Shown piece by piece: positions 1-6,732 of a stretch of 9,375 nucleotides of DNA; within the stretch, counting starts at the first letter, position 1; each line of letters starts with the position of its first letter. The stretch covers positions 1 to 9,375 of the forward strand of contig CAMOTT010000072.1 of the NCBI GenBank assembly GCA_946626015.1, written 5' to 3'. Under the pieces are notes generated by a model that worked only from the letters and a program-made list of their open reading frames with translations, did no database searches and was not told the DNA's origin. The DNA comes from an uncultured Clostridia bacterium. Lineage in GTDB: Bacteria; Bacillota; Clostridia; Oscillospirales; Acutalibacteraceae. A program made the translations under genes and the position numbers.

Positions 1-426
1 GAAAAGCTTGCAGAATGCATTGCCGAATGCGTAAAGATAAAGAGCGATATTGTTTCGAGGGATGAGTACGATAACGGTGAGCGCCGTCTGCTAAACCTCG
101 GCCATACCTTCGGCCACGCCATCGAAAAGGCAAGCGGATTGACCATGACCCACGGATACGCGGTGGCTGTCGGTACCGTCATTGCCGCAAAGACAGCGGA
201 AGGTTTGGGCATATCCTGCCCATGCAGCTCGGATATCATTGAGGCGTTAAAAAAATACGAGCTTCCTGTGGCCTGCGGCTACGATAAGCAAACTATAATA
301 AATTACGCTCTCACAGATAAAAAACGAACGGGCGGAGATATTGCGCTGATACTGCCGGAAAAAATAGGCAAGTGTGTAATCTACTCCACCAAGGTTGACG
401 ATTTGAACGATATTGTAAAGCTATAA
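1..426 (+). CDS. aroB: 3-dehydroquinate synthase, C-terminal part (5' truncated by window edge)
   Basis: This is the last 141 residues of AroB, which converts DAHP to 3-dehydroquinate (second shikimate step, cytosolic, NAD- and divalent-metal-dependent). The frame is open from base 1 and ends at TAA 424-426. Family marks in fragment numbering are the helix ending in IVSRDE (17-22), the metal-site motif NLGHTFGHAIE (32-42) with H35, and HGYAVAVG (51-58), whose H51 corresponds to a second metal-ligand histidine. Most AroB proteins have HGE here; the Tyr is a tolerated variant, since the ligand is the His. About 60% of the usual ~350-residue protein, including the NAD-binding N-terminal domain, lies upstream. 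It is followed after 22 nt by aroA, so it is the first visible gene of the aro operon. Identification is firm. Confidence 0.95.
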   Translation, partial: EKLAECIAECVKIKSDIVSRDEYDNGERRLLNLGHTFGHAIEKASGLTMTHGYAVAVGTVIAAKTAEGLGISCPCSSDIIEALKKYELPVACGYDKQTIINYALTDKKRTGGDIALILPEKIGKCVIYSTKVDDLNDIVKL

Positions 427-437
427 GCCTTGACGGC

Positions 438-442
438 AGGTG
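438..442 (+). promoter_or_regulatory. Ribosome binding site that sets the TTG start of aroA
   Basis: AGGTG lies 6 nt before TTG 449. A GTG at 440 is in the same frame but overlaps this Shine-Dalgarno sequence and has no other one upstream, so TTG 449 is the better start. Confidence 0.65.
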
Positions 443-448
443 TTTGTT

Positions 449-1723
449 TTGAAATACGATATTGAAATAACTCCCGGATTTTTAAACGGGAACGTTTCGG
501 CGATCACTTCCAAATCCGATCTGCACAGGATCCTTATCTGCGCGGCTTTGGCGGATAGAGAAACGAAAATACATATAAACAGAGGATTGTCCGATGATAT
601 TAACGCTACGGCGGAGTGTTTGACTGCGATGGGGGCGGAGGTTCGGATATCCGGGGATATGATAACTGTAAAACCCGTAACCGACGCAAAAAGCGGCGTT
701 TTGCTGAATTGCCGGGAGAGCGGTTCAACGCTGAGATTCCTGTTGCCTGTTGCTTCGGCGGTGGCAGGGAATTTTTCGATAACAGGGGAGGGTCGACTCC
801 CTGAAAGACCATTGGATACGCTGCTGGATCTGATGATTTCCCACGGCTGCGAGGTAAGCTCCCGAAAACTTCCCTTATCTGCAACAGGAACGCTTTTGCC
901 GGGGACATATTCGCTCAGGGGCGATATAAGCTCCCAGTATATTTCCGGTCTGCTCTTTGCGCTTCCGCTGCTTGAGGGTGACAGCGAGATCGTTTTGTCG
1001 TCGCCTTTGCAATCAAAGAGATATGTGGATATGACAATAAGCACGCTGTCGGTATTCGGGGTAAACATAATCAGAACCGACAGCGGTTATTCGATCAAGG
1101 GCGGTCAGAATTATATTTCACCGGCCGAAACGCAGGCGGAGGGCGATTGGTCAAATTCCGCTTTCTGGCTGTGTGCCGGAGCCTTAGGCGGCAGTATTTC
1201 CTGCGCAGGATTGAATATGGAGTCAACTCAGGGCGACAGGAGGATATTGCAGATACTTGCTCAGATGGGGGCAGAGATCGAATATGATGGTAATTATTTA
1301 TCTGTAAAGCATAAACCTTTACACGCTGTTGAAGTAAGCGTATCGGATATACCCGATCTGGTGCCGGCGCTTGCTGTTGTAATGTCGGTAGCCGAGGGCA
1401 GATCGGTCATAAAGGACGCAGGCAGACTCAGGCTGAAGGAGAGCGACAGGCTCCATTCCGTCACCGTTTCGCTCAATTCCATCGGAGCTGATATTACGGA
1501 GTTCGAGGACAGACTTGAGATATCCGGTGTCGGAAAATTGCGCGGCGGCACAGCGGACAGCTTCAACGATCACCGCATAGCTATGGCGCTGGCTGTGGCG
1601 TCGACCGTATGTGAAAACAAGCTTACAATAACCAACGCTCAGGCAGTCAGGAAATCGTACCCGGAATTTTTTGATGATTTCAATAGATCAGGAGGTAAGG
1701 CTGATGTCATCCCAAACAGGTAA
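449..1723 (+). CDS. aroA: 3-phosphoshikimate 1-carboxyvinyltransferase (EPSP synthase)
   Basis: AroA joins shikimate-3-phosphate and phosphoenolpyruvate to give EPSP, the sixth shikimate step, in the cytosol. The 424-residue length is normal for the two-domain inside-out alpha/beta barrel. Visible motifs are SKSDLHR (21-27, substrate-binding K22, S23, R27), ESGSTLRF in the PEP loop, RPLDTLLDLM, SSQYISGLL, DIPD (300-303, D303 matching the catalytic Asp), RLKESDR (328-334, K330-E331 in the active site), FNDHRIAMA, and a C-terminal KSYPEFF. The PEP loop has E-S-G-S-T-L-R-F where E. coli has N-A-G-T-A-M-R-P: the glycine corresponding to G96 is kept, but the residue matching P101 is Phe. The start is TTG 449, chosen for its SD spacing; GTG 440 would add three residues. 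The 3' end overlaps aroC by 20 nt, suggesting translational coupling. Confidence 0.96.
   Translation: MKYDIEITPGFLNGNVSAITSKSDLHRILICAALADRETKIHINRGLSDDINATAECLTAMGAEVRISGDMITVKPVTDAKSGVLLNCRESGSTLRFLLPVASAVAGNFSITGEGRLPERPLDTLLDLMISHGCEVSSRKLPLSATGTLLPGTYSLRGDISSQYISGLLFALPLLEGDSEIVLSSPLQSKRYVDMTISTLSVFGVNIIRTDSGYSIKGGQNYISPAETQAEGDWSNSAFWLCAGALGGSISCAGLNMESTQGDRRILQILAQMGAEIEYDGNYLSVKHKPLHAVEVSVSDIPDLVPALAVVMSVAEGRSVIKDAGRLRLKESDRLHSVTVSLNSIGADITEFEDRLEISGVGKLRGGTADSFNDHRIAMALAVASTVCENKLTITNAQAVRKSYPEFFDDFNRSGGKADVIPNR
1691..1696 (+). promoter_or_regulatory. Ribosome binding site of aroC inside aroA
   Basis: GGAGGT lies 7 nt before ATG 1704, inside the last codons of aroA. It favours this start over the in-frame ATG codons at 1671 and 1674, which have no SD. 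Confidence 0.75.
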
Positions 1724-2798
1724 AAATGTCAAGGTCTCGGTTTTCGGACAGTCACATTCTCAATGTGTGGGAGCCGTGATAGACGGCATCCCTGCCGGCG
1801 AGGCTGTTGATATGGAAAAGATACTGTGCTTTATGAAGCGCCGCGCGGCCGGCAATAACAGCTGGTCAACCGGGCGCAGAGAAGCCGATATACCGCAAGT
1901 CGTTTCGGGGATAGTTGAAGGGGTCACCTGCGGCTCGCCCATAACGGTCATAATGGAAAACAAGGACACAAGATCCTCGGATTACGGCGACCTGAAATTT
2001 GTACCCAGGCCGTCACATTCAGATTATCCGGCCTTTGTGAAATACGGCGAGGCTCACGATATCAGGGGAGGGGGACACTTCTCCGGCAGACTTACAGCGC
2101 CTCTGTGCTTTGCGGGAGCCCTGTGTATGCAGATACTGGAACGCAAGGGCATAAATATCGGGGCACATATTTCATCTGTGGGTCGGGTGGATGACGCGGC
2201 TTTTGACAGCGTAGAGCTAAGTGTTGAGGAGCTTAAATCGGCAGGTCAAAAACAGTTCCCTGCTCTTGATGACGCCGCAGCGGCAAAGATGATCGAAGCT
2301 ATCGAGGAGGCAAAAAGCAAGGGCGATTCCGTTGGCGGCACGGTGGAATGCGGAGTGATCGGTCTACCCGCGGGCATAGGCGAACCCATGTTTGACGGCC
2401 TTGAAAACAGATTGGCGGCGGCTTTGTTCGGAATTCCGGCAGTAAAAGGCATCGAATTCGGCAAAGGCTTTGATAGCAGCAGATCGTTGGGTTCGGAAAA
2501 CAATGACGGGTACTATTGCAATGGCGGAAAGGTAAAGACCTTTACAAACAACAGCGGCGGTATCCTCGGCGGAATGAGCACGGGTATGCCGGTGATTTTT
2601 AAACTTGCTTTCAAGCCCACGCCATCAATAGCTCTGCCGCAAAAATCAATTGACTTGAGAACGATGGAAAGTAAAGAGCTTGTCATAAAAGGCAGACACG
2701 ATCCGTGCATAGTTCCGCGGGCTGTTCCCTGCGTTGAGGCTGTGACTGCGATCACACTGCTTGATTTGATTTATGAGGATAGAAGATATGAACATTGA
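1704..2798 (+). CDS. aroC: Chorismate synthase
   Basis: AroC removes phosphate from EPSP to form chorismate, the last common aromatic precursor, using reduced FMN without net redox change. The protein is 364 residues, the normal size for the family. It shows FGQSHS (14-19, with H18 matching the active-site His of the usual GESHG signature), IDGIPAG, RRAAG..SWSTGRRE, a second signature HDIRGGGHFSGR beginning at H118, SGGILGGMSTG, and a C-terminal RAVPCVEAVTA. The Q and S variants in FGQSHS and the HFSGR in place of RSSAR resemble clostridial relatives as I recall them; this was not searched. The start at ATG 1704 is set by an internal SD. The gene overlaps aroA by 20 nt and pheA by 11 nt. A separate flavin reductase domain is not present, so the enzyme should be monofunctional and depend on an external source of reduced flavin. 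Confidence 0.96.
   Translation: MSSQTGKNVKVSVFGQSHSQCVGAVIDGIPAGEAVDMEKILCFMKRRAAGNNSWSTGRREADIPQVVSGIVEGVTCGSPITVIMENKDTRSSDYGDLKFVPRPSHSDYPAFVKYGEAHDIRGGGHFSGRLTAPLCFAGALCMQILERKGINIGAHISSVGRVDDAAFDSVELSVEELKSAGQKQFPALDDAAAAKMIEAIEEAKSKGDSVGGTVECGVIGLPAGIGEPMFDGLENRLAAALFGIPAVKGIEFGKGFDSSRSLGSENNDGYYCNGGKVKTFTNNSGGILGGMSTGMPVIFKLAFKPTPSIALPQKSIDLRTMESKELVIKGRHDPCIVPRAVPCVEAVTAITLLDLIYEDRRYEH
2775..2779 (+). promoter_or_regulatory. Ribosome binding site of pheA inside aroC
   Basis: GAGGA lies 8 nt before ATG 2788. The alternative in-frame ATG at 2773 has no SD and would add five residues before the conserved chorismate mutase N-terminus. Confidence 0.6.
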
Positions 2799-3927
2799 TC
2801 AACTCAGAAAAGAAATCGACAAAACGGATGATGAGTTAGTCAGGCTTTTCAATAAGCGGATGAACACCGTTCTGGAGATAGCCAAGTACAAAGAGAGCAC
2901 AGGTATGGGCGTACTTGACAACAGCCGTGAGAAGAACATAGTAGACAGGGTAACGGGCGAAGTCCCTGAGGATATGGCAAATTACGTCAAGATACTTTTT
3001 TCGACCCTTTTCAGCTTGAGCAGATCTTATCAACGGTCGTATATCGAAAGAAAAACAGAGCTTTCAAAACAGATAGAGGCTGCCTTGCAAAAAACGCCGG
3101 AAAAGCTTCCCAAGTCGCCGAAGGTCGCCTGTCAGGGCGTGCCGGGAGCCTATTCCCAGATAGCCTGCGGCAAGATATTCAGATCCCCGGAGATAAATTA
3201 TTTCAGCGGATTCAGAGGTGTTTTCGATGCCGTTGAAAAGGGTATCTGCGATTACGGTATCCTGCCCATTGAGAACAGCTCATACGGCTCGGTGGTAAAT
3301 GTTTATGACCTGATGAGAGAGTACAGGTTCAGCATAGTCAGCAGCACAAAGCTTAAAATCGAGCACTGCCTTTTGACCAACGGCAATGCGGAATTGAGCG
3401 GCATCAGGGAGATATTCTCCCATGAGCAGGCAATAGGGCAGTGCGGCAGGTTCATAGACTCACTGGGTGACGTTAAAGTGACGGTCTGTGAGAACACAGC
3501 CGCCGCCGCTAAACTTGTTGCCGACAGCAAACGAACCGACGCTGCGGCGATATCCTCCGCCGAATGTGCCGGTATTTACGGCCTCAGGGTGCTTAAAAAA
3601 GGAATACAGAACACAGACAACAACTATACAAGATTTATCTGCATAGCAAAAAATCCTGAAATATATCCCGGCGCAAACAACATAAGTTTTATGATGACTA
3701 TTCCCCACAGACCCGGTTCGTTGTTTGAGTTTATGTCCGAGTTTGCGGCTTTGGGGCTTAACCTCACAAAGCTGGAAAGCCGCCCGATAGCTGGCAGCGA
3801 TTTTGAGTTTATGTTTTATTTTGTTCTTGAGGGTTCCGTGCTTTCAAAAGACGTTATGTCTCTTCTCAATGATTTGTATTCAAGGGCAGGTTACTTTGTT
3901 TTCCTTGGAAATTATACGGAGAAATAA
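2788..3927 (+). CDS. pheA: Bifunctional chorismate mutase / prephenate dehydratase (P-protein)
   Basis: PheA turns chorismate into prephenate and then phenylpyruvate, the committed branch to phenylalanine. Three domains are visible in 379 residues. Residues 1-~90 are an AroQ-type helical chorismate mutase with LRKEIDKTD, R7, R24, K35, D44 and R47 at positions matching the E. coli active-site residues. Residues ~111-290 are the prephenate dehydratase, with QGVPGAYS, PIENSSYGSV and the catalytic triplet T281-R282-F283. Residues ~299-375 are an ACT domain with HRPGSL and LESRP, the two phenylalanine-contact motifs of this family, so feedback inhibition by phenylalanine is expected. Start ATG 2788 has an SD and overlaps aroC by 11 nt; a stop and 22 nt separate it from aroE-aroK. 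No tyrosine-branch enzyme is visible in the window. Confidence 0.95.
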   Translation: MNIDQLRKEIDKTDDELVRLFNKRMNTVLEIAKYKESTGMGVLDNSREKNIVDRVTGEVPEDMANYVKILFSTLFSLSRSYQRSYIERKTELSKQIEAALQKTPEKLPKSPKVACQGVPGAYSQIACGKIFRSPEINYFSGFRGVFDAVEKGICDYGILPIENSSYGSVVNVYDLMREYRFSIVSSTKLKIEHCLLTNGNAELSGIREIFSHEQAIGQCGRFIDSLGDVKVTVCENTAAAAKLVADSKRTDAAAISSAECAGIYGLRVLKKGIQNTDNNYTRFICIAKNPEIYPGANNISFMMTIPHRPGSLFEFMSEFAALGLNLTKLESRPIAGSDFEFMFYFVLEGSVLSKDVMSLLNDLYSRAGYFVFLGNYTEK

Positions 3928-3936
3928 TAAAATCGC

Positions 3937-3942
3937 GGAGGT
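3937..3942 (+). promoter_or_regulatory. Ribosome binding site that sets the TTG start of aroE-aroK
   Basis: GGAGGT lies 7 nt before TTG 3950. The frame is open further upstream to 3803, but that extension sits inside pheA in another frame and has no family similarity. Confidence 0.8.
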
Positions 3943-3949
3943 TTGGCAA

Positions 3950-5179
3950 TTGGAATACGGATTGATAGGCGAGAGCCTTAAACACAGCTATTCAAAAGAG
4001 ATACACAATAAGCTCAGCGATTACGATTATCAGATAATAAACCTGAGCAGGGAAGATTTTGACAGCTTTATCTGCAAGCACGATTTCAGGGGAATAAACG
4101 TGACCATCCCATATAAGATCAGGGTTATGCCGTTTTGCGCAACGCTTTCAGAGAGGGCAAGACGTGTCGGCAGCGTCAATACCGTAACGGTGGACGAGGC
4201 GGGCAAGCTCCACGGTTACAATACTGATTATTTCGGGTTCGGTTATATGGCAAAACGGGCCGGGATATCATTCGAGGATAAAAATATTGTCATTCTCGGC
4301 AGCGGCGGCACCTCGCTGACCGCCCGCGCGGTGGCTGAGGATTCAGGCGCGAAAAAAATCGTTGTTGTTTCAAGAAACGGCAAAAATAATTATGAAAACA
4401 TTTCTGAACTCTATGGTTACGATATAATAATCAACACAACTCCCGTGGGAATGTACCCCGGGAACGGCAAAAGTCTTGTTGATCTGACAAGGTTCGTTAA
4501 TTGCCGCGGAGTTATCGACGTTATATATAACCCGCTGCACACGGCGCTTTTGCAGGCGGCTCAGCGTATGGATATTCCCTGCGCCAACGGTCTGCCCATG
4601 CTTGTGGCTCAGGCAAAGCTTGCCCGGGATATTTTCCTCGGCGTCAAAACTGACGACAGCGATATCGAAAGAGTTTTCAACGAGATGACAAACGAGTTTT
4701 CAAACATAGTCCTTGTAGGGATGCCGGGCTGCGGGAAAACCACGATCGGCAAAATGCTCGCAAAAAAAACCGGAAGAAATTTCGTGGATATGGATATTTA
4801 TATCGGGAAAAAGCTCGGCATGACCGTGCCGGAGATTTTTGAAAAATACGGTGAGGACTATTTCAGGGACGCCGAATCGGAAGCGGCGGCGGAGCTGGGT
4901 AAAGAGCATGGCCTTGTGATAGCAACAGGCGGCGGCGCGGTGATGAGAGAAAACAACAGAAACGCTCTGCGTCAAAACGGAAAGGTGATCTGGCTCAAAC
5001 GGGATATCGAAAAATTGAGCATGAGCGGCAGACCGCTTTCCACCGGCCTTGACGCGTTGAAAAAAATGTTCAGGGATCGGGAAAAATATTATTCTCAGTG
5101 CAGCGATTTAAGCATTGACAATAATGGTAAATCGCCCGACATTGCGGCGGGCAAAATTTTGGAGGAGATCAGAGTATGA
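3950..5179 (+). CDS. aroE/aroK: Fused shikimate dehydrogenase - shikimate kinase
   Basis: One 409-residue chain carries two consecutive shikimate enzymes. Residues 1-~243 are AroE (3-dehydroshikimate to shikimate, NADPH). Its motifs are GLIGESLKHSYS near the N-terminus, N50-VTIPY-K56 with the catalytic Lys, GSVNTV, GYNTD with D93, the nucleotide loop GSGGT (117-121), INTTPVGMYP, and ANGLPMLVAQA. Residues ~250-409 are AroK (shikimate to shikimate-3-phosphate, ATP): Walker A GMPGCGKT (257-264), D282, the F305-R306 substrate arginine, GGG (327-329), the lid GRPLS (360-364) and R377. The linker is only a few residues (N-E-M-T-N-E-F-S). An ATG at 4685 lies at the junction but has no SD, so separate initiation of the kinase is unlikely. 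Both parts are slightly short for their families. Start TTG 3950 is set by its SD. The last four bases overlap aroQ (ATGA). Confidence 0.95.
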   Translation: MEYGLIGESLKHSYSKEIHNKLSDYDYQIINLSREDFDSFICKHDFRGINVTIPYKIRVMPFCATLSERARRVGSVNTVTVDEAGKLHGYNTDYFGFGYMAKRAGISFEDKNIVILGSGGTSLTARAVAEDSGAKKIVVVSRNGKNNYENISELYGYDIIINTTPVGMYPGNGKSLVDLTRFVNCRGVIDVIYNPLHTALLQAAQRMDIPCANGLPMLVAQAKLARDIFLGVKTDDSDIERVFNEMTNEFSNIVLVGMPGCGKTTIGKMLAKKTGRNFVDMDIYIGKKLGMTVPEIFEKYGEDYFRDAESEAAAELGKEHGLVIATGGGAVMRENNRNALRQNGKVIWLKRDIEKLSMSGRPLSTGLDALKKMFRDREKYYSQCSDLSIDNNGKSPDIAAGKILEEIRV

Positions 5180-5607
5180 AGCTGTGTATCATCAACGGCC
5201 CGAACTTAAATATGCTTGGGATAAGAGAACCTGATATTTACGGCGCGAAAACCTATGATGATCTTGTGGACTTTATCAGACGCGCCTGTGAGGAAAAGGG
5301 AGTTGAATGCGATATTTTCCAGTCAAACAGCGAGGGTGATATCGTCACAAAGATCCAGCAGACCTACGGCGATGCCGCCGGCATAGTTATAAACCCTGCC
5401 GCATACACTCACACAAGCGTGGCTATTCTTGACGCTTTAAAGGCGGTAGGTCTGCCTGCGGTGGAGGTGCATATTTCGGACGTTGATTCCCGGGAGGATT
5501 TCAGAAAGATATCCTATGCCGGTATGGCCTGCGAAAAAAGATTTTCCGGGCTGGGCTTTGAGGGGTATCGGCAGGCTGTTTTTTATCTGGCTGATAAATA
5601 CGGTTAA
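5176..5607 (+). CDS. aroQ: 3-dehydroquinate dehydratase, type II
   Basis: AroQ dehydrates 3-dehydroquinate to 3-dehydroshikimate, the third shikimate step. Type II enzymes are small dodecameric flavodoxin-like proteins using an enolate mechanism with a catalytic Tyr, unrelated to the type I Schiff-base enzymes. The 143-residue length is typical. Visible are NGPNLNMLG (7-15), R17 and Y22 of the active-site lid, QSNSEG (49-54), N73, THTS (78-81) with H79, VEVHIS (96-101) with H99, and R110. These positions run in register with the M. tuberculosis enzyme, offset by two. ATG 5176 overlaps the aroE-aroK stop by 4 nt and has the SD GGAGGAG at 5161-5167. It is the last gene of the aro operon; no hairpin with a T-run typical of an intrinsic terminator follows. 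Confidence 0.97.
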   Translation: MKLCIINGPNLNMLGIREPDIYGAKTYDDLVDFIRRACEEKGVECDIFQSNSEGDIVTKIQQTYGDAAGIVINPAAYTHTSVAILDALKAVGLPAVEVHISDVDSREDFRKISYAGMACEKRFSGLGFEGYRQAVFYLADKYG

Positions 5608-5620
5608 GTATAAAATCGCA

Positions 5621-5630
5621 TTGTGCACAA
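5621..5630. repeat. 10-bp perfect palindrome in the aroQ-ATPase intergenic region
   Basis: TTGTGCACAA is a perfect palindrome 14 nt after the aroQ stop. It is enclosed by a second inverted pair, CGCAT (5617-5621) and ATGCG (5638-5642). It may be an operator or a weak 3' hairpin. No T-run follows directly, so it is not a convincing terminator. Confidence 0.5.
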
Positions 5631-5655
5631 AAAAGTTATGCGTTGACAAATAAAT

Positions 5656-5672
5656 TTTTGTTAATAACAAAA
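5656..5672. repeat. 17-bp AT-rich inverted repeat, possible operator
   Basis: TTTTGTTA (5656-5663) and TAACAAAA (5665-5672) are inverted copies around a single A. The repeat lies 10 nt upstream of the proposed -35 box, a usual place for a repressor or activator site. No regulator can be named from this. Confidence 0.45.
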
Positions 5673-5682
5673 TCCGCAAATA

Positions 5683-5711
5683 TTGAAATTTTATGTTGAA
5701 AATGATAAAAT
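5683..5711 (+). promoter_or_regulatory. Sigma-A-like promoter with extended -10
   Basis: TTGAAA (5683-5688), a 17-nt spacer, and TAAAAT (5706-5711) preceded by TGA make an extended -10 promoter about 40 nt before the ATPase start. A perfect TATAAT at 5713-5718 lies just downstream but has no -35 at proper spacing. A consensus TTGACA at 5643-5648 also occurs upstream, but without a good -10. This is likely the promoter of the ATPase gene and possibly the oxidoreductase genes. Confidence 0.55.
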
Positions 5712-5752
5712 ATATAATAACTATATGATTGAATATTGTGATGAGGTTCCTT

Positions 5753-6421
5753 ATGGGTAAAAGCATCAATATAATATGCGGTCATTACGGCAGCGGCAAG
5801 ACAAATTTTTCGCTTAATCTGGCGCTGCGCAAAAAGCGCGAGGGCAAAACTGTTGACATAGTTGACCTTGACATAGTAAATCCGTATTTCAGAACAGCGG
5901 ACTATAAGAATTTCCTTGTTGATAACGGAATTCGCGTTATCAGTCCCGCAAGCGCGGGCACAACTTTGGATGCTCCGGCGCTCACATCGGAGATATATTC
6001 TGTTTTTGACGACGTTGACGGATACACGGTCATAGACGTGGGCGGAGATGACGTCGGAGCTTCTGCTTTGGGCAGATTTTCAAAGCTCATAAAGGCGCTC
6101 CCCGAGCCGTATGAAATGATTTTTGTGATAAACAAATTCCGCTCCATGATCTCGGAACCGGAGGACGCGATAGAAATAATGCGTGAGATCGAGGCCGCCA
6201 GCAGGCTCAGCGTTACGGGAATAGTAAACAATTCCCACTTGGCAACCATTACCACGGCGGAGGATATTTTAGGCTCGCTGGATTACGCAAAAGCTACGGC
6301 GCAGCTTGCAGGTCTGCCGCTTTTGGCAACCACGGCGCCGGCAAATCTTGCTTCGGAGCTGGAGGGCAGGGTGGAGAACCTGCTGCCGGTGGAGGTCATA
6401 GTAAAACTGCCGTGGAATTAA
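5753..6421 (+). CDS. ParA/MinD-like P-loop ATPase, function unknown, next to 2-oxoacid oxidoreductase genes
   Basis: The 222-residue protein is a soluble single-domain P-loop NTPase. Walker A is GHYGSGKT (10-17), placed at the very N-terminus after one beta strand as in ParA/MinD/CobQ-class proteins. A switch-like segment DLDIVNPYFR (38-47) follows, then a Walker-B/switch-II-like strand VIDVGGDD (93-100), and INKFR (126-130) in the place where such proteins recognise the base. The signature lysine of the deviant ParA Walker A (KGG) is replaced by G-H-Y. There is one Cys near the N-terminus (C9) and no CxxC, so it does not match the Mrp/NBP35 iron-sulfur carriers. No signal or membrane helix is seen. 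ATG 5753 has GAGGT 5 nt upstream; in-frame ATG 5741 and TTG 5729 are alternatives. It follows a promoter and precedes the ferredoxin by 45 nt, suggesting a role tied to the oxidoreductase. That role is inference. Confidence 0.85.
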   Translation: MGKSINIICGHYGSGKTNFSLNLALRKKREGKTVDIVDLDIVNPYFRTADYKNFLVDNGIRVISPASAGTTLDAPALTSEIYSVFDDVDGYTVIDVGGDDVGASALGRFSKLIKALPEPYEMIFVINKFRSMISEPEDAIEIMREIEAASRLSVTGIVNNSHLATITTAEDILGSLDYAKATAQLAGLPLLATTAPANLASELEGRVENLLPVEVIVKLPWN

Positions 6422-6466
6422 ATTTTCAGTGTATTAATTCTCAGTTTAATAAAGGGAGGCTCAATA

Positions 6467-6682
6467 ATGGCTAAAGGTAAAGTAACAGTTGCGGAGAATG
6501 TCTGCAAGGGCTGTGAGTTATGCGTAGCGGCTTGTCCGAAGCATATTCTTGCGCTTTCAAAAGACAAACTCAACAGCAAGGGTTATCATCCCGTGGGTGT
6601 GACAGATCCTGAAGAATGCATAGGCTGCGCCGCCTGCGCTACGATGTGCCCCGACTGCGCGCTCACAGTCGAAAGATTTTAA
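6467..6682 (+). CDS. 2x[4Fe-4S] ferredoxin subunit (delta) of 2-oxoacid:ferredoxin oxidoreductase
   Basis: This 71-residue protein carries two CxxCxxCxxxCP motifs: C13, C16, C19, C23 and C51, C54, C57, C61, each followed by Pro, which bind two [4Fe-4S] clusters. An additional C64 follows the second set. In four-subunit oxidoreductases this delta subunit takes electrons from the beta-subunit cluster and passes them to free ferredoxin. The sequence between the cluster motifs (KLNSKGYHPV) is typical of the VorD/KorD-type subunits found next to VorB-type alpha genes. The start ATG 6467 has a strong SD, AAAGGGAGG, 7 nt upstream. It is the first of four oxidoreductase genes, followed 50 nt later by the alpha subunit. 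It could in principle act as a separate ferredoxin, but the gene order favours a subunit. Confidence 0.9.
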   Translation: MAKGKVTVAENVCKGCELCVAACPKHILALSKDKLNSKGYHPVGVTDPEECIGCAACATMCPDCALTVERF

Positions 6683-6732
6683 CTAAGAGGATTTCAGTTA
6701 CAATTTTCTCGGAAAGGTAAATGGTATTTTTT

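Noticed and set aside
421..1068. Long open frame of about 215 codons on the reverse strand
   Set aside because: It lies wholly across aroA, shows no recognisable family motif, and is explained by the codon pattern of the sense gene.
3803..3949. N-terminal extension of AroE into pheA
   Set aside because: The added residues have no family similarity, overlap the ACT-domain coding sequence, and a strong SD points to TTG 3950.
5617..5642. Possible intrinsic terminator after aroQ (CGCAT/ATGCG pair)
   Set aside because: The stem is only five pairs with a 16-nt interior and no T-run follows it, so it does not meet the usual form.
5643..5667. Promoter built on the consensus TTGACA at 5643
   Set aside because: The nearest -10-like sequence is about 12 nt away, too close; at 17 nt there is no usable -10.
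5658..5670. Rex operator (TTGTTA...TAACAA)
   Set aside because: Half-sites match but are separated by one base instead of the six needed for the clostridial Rex consensus.
5753..6421. Mrp/NBP35-type Fe-S carrier or plasmid ParA
   Set aside because: No CxxC is present, the KGG-type Walker A lysine is missing, and no ParB or centromere-like repeats are nearby.
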